Shown here: piece by piece, positions 60,290 to 64,000 of the stretch
Position numbering within the stretch: position 1 is the first letter of the stretch
Layout of the letters: every line of letters starts with the position of its first letter
Assembly: GCF_026262505.1 (NCBI RefSeq)
Contig: NC_067204.1
Span: forward strand, 10,511,797-10,575,796
Source of the DNA: Trichomonas vaginalis G3
Taxonomy: Eukaryota > Parabasalia > Trichomonadida > Trichomonadidae
Length of the DNA: 64,000 nucleotides
Direction of reading: 5' to 3'
Translations under genes and position numbers: made by a program
The notes under the pieces: model-generated
The model's database searches: none
Seen by the model: only the letters and a program-made list of their open reading frames with translations
Told to the model about the DNA's origin: nothing

Positions 60290-60666
60290 GGACCCGGGCT
60301 CAACGAGTCATGATTTATGAAATCAATTATTTGATTCATTCGCTCTTCAATAATTTCTATTCTTTTTGTTAAATCATCTATTTTCATTAATGAGGTGATT
60401 CTTGATTGAGGAATAGATTTCAAACTAACCACTCCTTTTATTTTTGAAATTTTGAATCCATCAACTTTAAACATTTTATTCAATTTACATGTTGTCAATT
60501 CTTCAAATAATTTTTTATTATTAGCATAATAGTCATTAAATTCTTCAACAGATGAAAAAATTTTTATTTCAGTAATTGGTTTAACAACGTTTATTTTTTG
60601 TTGAACATTTTCACTTTCATTTATTTCTTCCTCCTTTGTTTCATTTATTTTTAAAATCGGTTTCAT
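60286..60666 (-). CDS. hypothetical 126-aa protein (element C)
   Basis: ATG 60666 opens MKPILKINETKEEEINESEN. A polar N-terminus is followed by a compact domain (SVEEFNDYYANNKKLFEELT, then LNKMFKVDGFKISKIKG) and a short coiled coil (RIEIIEERMNQIIDFI). The middle resembles, by eye, a small protein seen repeatedly in Trichomonas Mavericks, but its role is unknown. It converges with the gene at 59811 with a 4-base overlap. Confidence 0.5.
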   Translation of the reverse strand: MKPILKINETKEEEINESENVQQKINVVKPITEIKIFSSVEEFNDYYANNKKLFEELTTCKLNKMFKVDGFKISKIKGVVSLKSIPQSRITSLMKIDDLTKRIEIIEERMNQIIDFINHDSLSPGP

Positions 60667-60732
60667 TTATCATTAAATAAAAATTAGAATATAAGTGATG
60701 AAATATATTTTTTAATTAATATTAAATCAGAA

Positions 60733-60969
60733 ATGGCGGCAGGATTCTTTAAAAAATTATGGGATGGAATTAAGAAAGCTGCAGGTTGGGTTTATAAAAA
60801 GGTTATTAAACCTGTTGCAAACTTTTTGGCACCAGTAGCGAAAACGGCAGGAACTATCATAGGTGGTGTATTAGGTACTAAAGCAGGTAATCCGGCAATG
60901 GGAGCACAAGCAGGTAACGCAGTTGGTGGAATTGCTGAAGGAATACTTAATAAAATAGGAGGTAAATAG
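60733..60969 (+). CDS. amphipathic membrane-active-like peptide 1 (element C)
   Basis: ATG 60733 encodes 78 residues: an amphipathic basic helix (MAAGFFKKLWDGIKKAAGWV) followed by a Gly/Ala-rich, glycine-zipper-like region (AGTIIGGVLGTKAGNPAMGA). Layout and size recall membrane-lytic minor virion proteins such as adenovirus pVI, or bacteriocin-like helices; both are inference. It shares its first 11 residues with the convergent gene at 60994. Confidence 0.55.
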   Translation: MAAGFFKKLWDGIKKAAGWVYKKVIKPVANFLAPVAKTAGTIIGGVLGTKAGNPAMGAQAGNAVGGIAEGILNKIGGK

Positions 60970-60993
60970 TGGAAAAATAAATAAATATTATTT

Positions 60994-61209
60994 TTATCTT
61001 AGTATCGGTTGTAGTCTTTGATAAACTTTTTCTCCTTTATTTAAAATTTCTCTTATTGGGGCAGCTTTTGGCGTTATTGATTCAGCAACGTCACTAATTG
61101 CTTCTTTATTCTTAAATATCCAATTTGCTCCTTTCTTCATTGTTTCCCAAACTTTATGCGCTCCTCTTTTTACTTTATCCCACAGTTTCTTAAAGAATCC
61201 TGCAGCCAT
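60994..61209 (-). CDS. amphipathic membrane-active-like peptide 2 (element C)
   Basis: ATG 61209 encodes 71 residues starting with the same MAAGFFKKLWD as the gene at 60733, then a longer basic amphipathic helix (KVKRGAHKVWETMKKGANWI) and a Lys/Ala-rich tail. The two face each other end to end, 24 bases apart. They are probably diverged paralogues with related virion roles. Confidence 0.55.
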   Translation of the reverse strand: MAAGFFKKLWDKVKRGAHKVWETMKKGANWIFKNKEAISDVAESITPKAAPIREILNKGEKVYQRLQPILR

Positions 61210-61278
61210 AGTTGATTATTTCATTAAAATTAAAAATTCATTTTCATCTTTTAATTTTGATTTTTTATTTATTAATAA

Positions 61279-62887
61279 ATGACGACTAACTATTTAGTGC
61301 CAAACACCAAACCGATTAATGGAAATGTGTTTCATTCATTCGAAAAGATAAATGAAATATTCGCAAAGAATGATGGAAGAAGATATTATAGAGAACTTGA
61401 AAGTTCATGCTATGACTCTGATGCTCCATATTTTGATGATAAACAAACTCATTTAAGAATTACAAATCCGGCTCATGATGTGAACCAATTAGGTGACACA
61501 TATATTAAACGCAAAGTTAAAGCAACTCTAGTTTCAAATAAAGCTTTCACATGTGATGCCGCTTTTAAATGCATGCGTTTATTCGTTGGTTATAAATCAT
61601 CAAATCAAAGCTTTAAACAATTAGAAGTAGAAACTGAAAGAGGTGATGCCGGTTATCTTCAAATGGATTGCGCCCGTGAATCTTTCGCATTTGCAACATA
61701 TAAACCAAAATCAGAAAGGAAAGTTAAAAAGTTTGTTCATTCGTTATATAATAATGTTCAAAAATATGATAACTCAGTATGTGGTAAATATATTGACCTT
61801 CAGAAGTTTTCAAGAAAGCAAATGAAGAAGTTGATATCACTTTTGATATGATTATTCCGGTAAATGATTTGTTAGCATTTCAGGCGTTCGATGATTATCC
61901 TAAATCATTTGGTGAAATCATTCTTAAATATTATGTTTTCAGGGATACTTTAGTATTTTGTCAGGTGACCCGTTAAGAGTTGCTGATTTACAAAATTATG
62001 TTTATGAAAAGATAACTGATGAAAATTATGAAAAGATTATGAATCATGTTTATAAATATGATCGCAAATTCCAACAAATCGGACTTCCTGCCAAATTAAT
62101 TACAAGCTTAGCCGCTACATCTGCTGACGCAACAGTTGAAGACGTTATTATTTCATGCACAAAGATGGAAGTTTTAGAGGATAAATGCATTACACCAGGA
62201 TACGGTTTAATTGAAGAATCAGTTAAAGCAATACCACGTTTATTTAGTAAGGAAGATCCATTCATGATTCCAGCTCAACATATTGACGTTCGTTCACTAA
62301 ATGGAGGTTGCATCACTCCTGAAGGTATTAGCTCAGATTTTTCATACGCTCTTCATAATGTTACAGATGTTGTGTTAACATTTCCGAAGAATGCAATGCA
62401 AAGAACAGTTTTAGAAAATCCAATGCTTCGAGGTCTTCAGGTCACTATAGATTCCAGAAACTTTCCCGATCAAGCGATGACCACAGTGGGTGACATATTC
62501 TTTACACGTATGCTTCAAGCTTCTAATTTAGATGGGGTGAATGAATGCACAGAAGAATACGAGGACTCATTAACTAGACCACTGAATGATGATAATGGCA
62601 CGCCATTAGCTAGAACATGGAAAGACCAAAATTATTCTTATGCACTATTCCAGTTCAACGTGATGGAGCGGGTATATTCTTTGATGGATTAGAAACTTTC
62701 AACTCACAAGTTTACAGTACAAGTGAAAGCTTATCCAATCATTCAGGGTGTAAATGACACTTACTGTTCAAAGGTGACAAATCTCCTCAGGTTTGGTTTA
62801 CTAGGACTACATATTGGACATGGACACCGGACGAAGGTTTTGAAATATCATCCAACAGGTACACCAACAGTATAGAATTCATATGAT
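61279..62887 (+). pseudogene. major capsid protein gene of element C (broken)
   Basis: Plus-strand coding pieces begin MTTNYLVPNTKPINGNVFHS and carry double jelly-roll capsid segments: HLRITNPAHDVNQLGDTYIK near the start and VRSLNGGCITPEGISSDFSY, then DVVLTFPKNAMQRTVLENPM later, with the conserved FPDQAMTTVGDIFFTRMLQA. It fits the major capsid gene by size and place before the ATPase. About two or three breaks. Confidence 0.7.
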
Positions 62888-63009
62888 GAAATATTGATGA
62901 ATAGAAATGTTTAAAATTATAAATTTATTTTTGATTAAATGGATTTAAATTCATCCACCCCTTATGAAAATTAACAGATGTATATAATACATACTAGATG
63001 ATATGATTA

Positions 63010-63766
63010 ATGACATTGAGTGATAATAGAAATGCTCTATCTAAGGAAAAATTAATGAAAATTCCATATTCTGAATGTTACTTAAATTCAATCACTGCAG
63101 CAATTGGTAAACAAAATAAAGGTAAAACATTAACGATATTAAAACAAATTATCATTATTGCTAACACTTCCCCCATTCACATGTGTTAATTTATATCAAC
63201 CGTTCAGGTTCACCTTCAGATGATACATTTGAATCTTTAAAGCATTTAATCAAAATTCCAATTATTTATTTATCACAAGAAGAAGCAGAAGATTATTTAA
63301 AAAACTTTTTAATGTATAAAGAATTATATAATACAATCAAGAAGCAAGGATTAGAGGATAAAATTATTGATAAACAACGGGATGAATTATTTGAAACACT
63401 TTCTATTTCAAATTTTGATAGAGAATTTTTGCATTCACTCATTTTTCTAGATGATGCAGTGAAATCAAAACTAATAACAAATGAGAAATCATATTTTAAT
63501 CAGTTATTAACTCAATGTCGACACATTCAGTGTTCATTCTTTATGACTGTTCAATATTTCAAAGCATTAAGCACAAACATTAAATCAAACCTGTCCACCC
63601 TTTTCATTTTCAGTGGTTTAGTCGTCAACAGTTGAACGTTATGCTTTATCAAGTGAATTTACCAATGAGCATTAATGAACTTTACACACAATATCAGCAA
63701 TTAGGTGAACATGGAAAAATAATAGTTGATTTAAATAAAGGAGTGTTTTTGATTAACTTTTTATAA
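63010..63766 (+). pseudogene. packaging ATPase gene of element C (broken)
   Basis: ATG 63010 starts a packaging ATPase. Walker A AAIGKQNKGKTLTILKQ lies at about residues 33-46, Walker B HSLIFLDDAVKSKL further on, and IQCSFFMTVQYFKALSTNIK corresponds to the conserved strand after it in the ATPases at 3313 and 28705. The C-terminal end reaches 63766. About two breaks. Confidence 0.75.
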
Positions 63767-63796
63767 TTAATTTTTATTTTTTATTTATAATTAAAC

Positions 63797-64000
63797 ATGA
63801 CAGAAATAGCAAATCTTCTACAGGTTCCATTAAAACAAGGAACAAACAAAAAGGGTGCATATAATAGAACTATGAAAGTTCCAGACGGAATGAAAGAATT
63901 AGTTCATATTGTTGCTGGTCTTCAAAAAGATGTTAAACAAATGAGAAACGTTTTAACATTACCAGAAGCTCAAGCATATGCCAAACGTCATGGACCAAAT
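63797..64000 (+). CDS. unknown element C gene, cut by window end
   Basis: ATG 63797 opens a frame of at least 68 codons ([20 protein letters not shown]) that runs past the window edge. It follows the ATPase by 30 bases. No family is recognised. Confidence 0.5.
   Translation, partial: MTEIANLLQVPLKQGTNKKGAYNRTMKVPDGMKELVHIVAGLQKDVKQMRNVLTLPEAQAYAKRHGPN

Larger units (their letters stand above)
59155..64000. mobile_element. Element C: third Maverick/Polinton-like fossil, right end outside window
   Basis: A set of small genes plus a major capsid gene and a packaging ATPase forms a Maverick-type virion cluster. The DNA is more AT-rich than elements A and B and the capsid and ATPase are only distant relatives of theirs, so it is a separate lineage. 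Its left boundary is uncertain (between 58321 and 59155); its right end is beyond 64000. It is broken, with perhaps five or six breaks in the visible part. Age cannot be judged without the termini. Confidence 0.75.

Overview
The window looks like a piece of the genome of the parabasalid Trichomonas vaginalis or a close relative. The DNA is AT-rich, the host genes are intronless and closely packed, Trichomonas-type initiator motifs lie a few bases upstream of some ATGs, there are decayed ankyrin genes of the kind abundant in that genome, and most of the window is Maverick/Polinton DNA. No database search was possible; all family names rest on motifs read by eye.

Layout. (1) Bases 1 to about 39057 belong to an outer Maverick/Polinton-like fossil (element A) whose left end lies outside the window. 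A second, complete-ended Maverick (element B, 1080-22774) has inserted into it. B has 646-bp terminal inverted repeats, AG...CT termini and a 6-bp target duplication (ATTGGG), and splits a minor-capsid gene of A. B carries an integrase, protein-primed DNA polymerase B, packaging ATPase, major capsid protein, two penton-like minor capsid genes, a phage-tail-collar-like fibre gene and several small genes. A carries a packaging ATPase, an SF3 helicase, capsid genes, a large coiled-coil gene and an accessory zone (23281-28620) rich in repeats, KilA-N genes and KilA-N shards; no polymerase or integrase of A is visible here. Both elements are broken: B at roughly a dozen or more points, A at a similar number.

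(2) Bases 39082-58320 are host DNA: a CLASP/TOG-like microtubule protein, a fringe-like glycosyltransferase, a sequon-rich secreted coiled-coil protein, a TMEM107-like four-pass membrane protein, an ankyrin pseudogene, a Nopp140/SRP40-like nucleolar phosphoprotein, a two-domain type II membrane glycosyltransferase-like protein, an ankyrin remnant, a ubiquitin-specific protease, and a longin (VAMP7-type) R-SNARE-like protein.

(3) From about 59150 to the end lies a third, more AT-rich Maverick-like fossil (element C), cut by the window edge, with a major capsid gene, packaging ATPase, and two small convergent genes encoding amphipathic peptides with the same N-terminus.

In the elements, ATPase, capsid and minor-capsid genes form a virion module; integrase plus polymerase (B) or helicase (A) form the mobility and replication module; KilA-N proteins, a GIY-YIG-type nuclease and the repeated palindromes look like accessory, recombining material shared between elements A and B.
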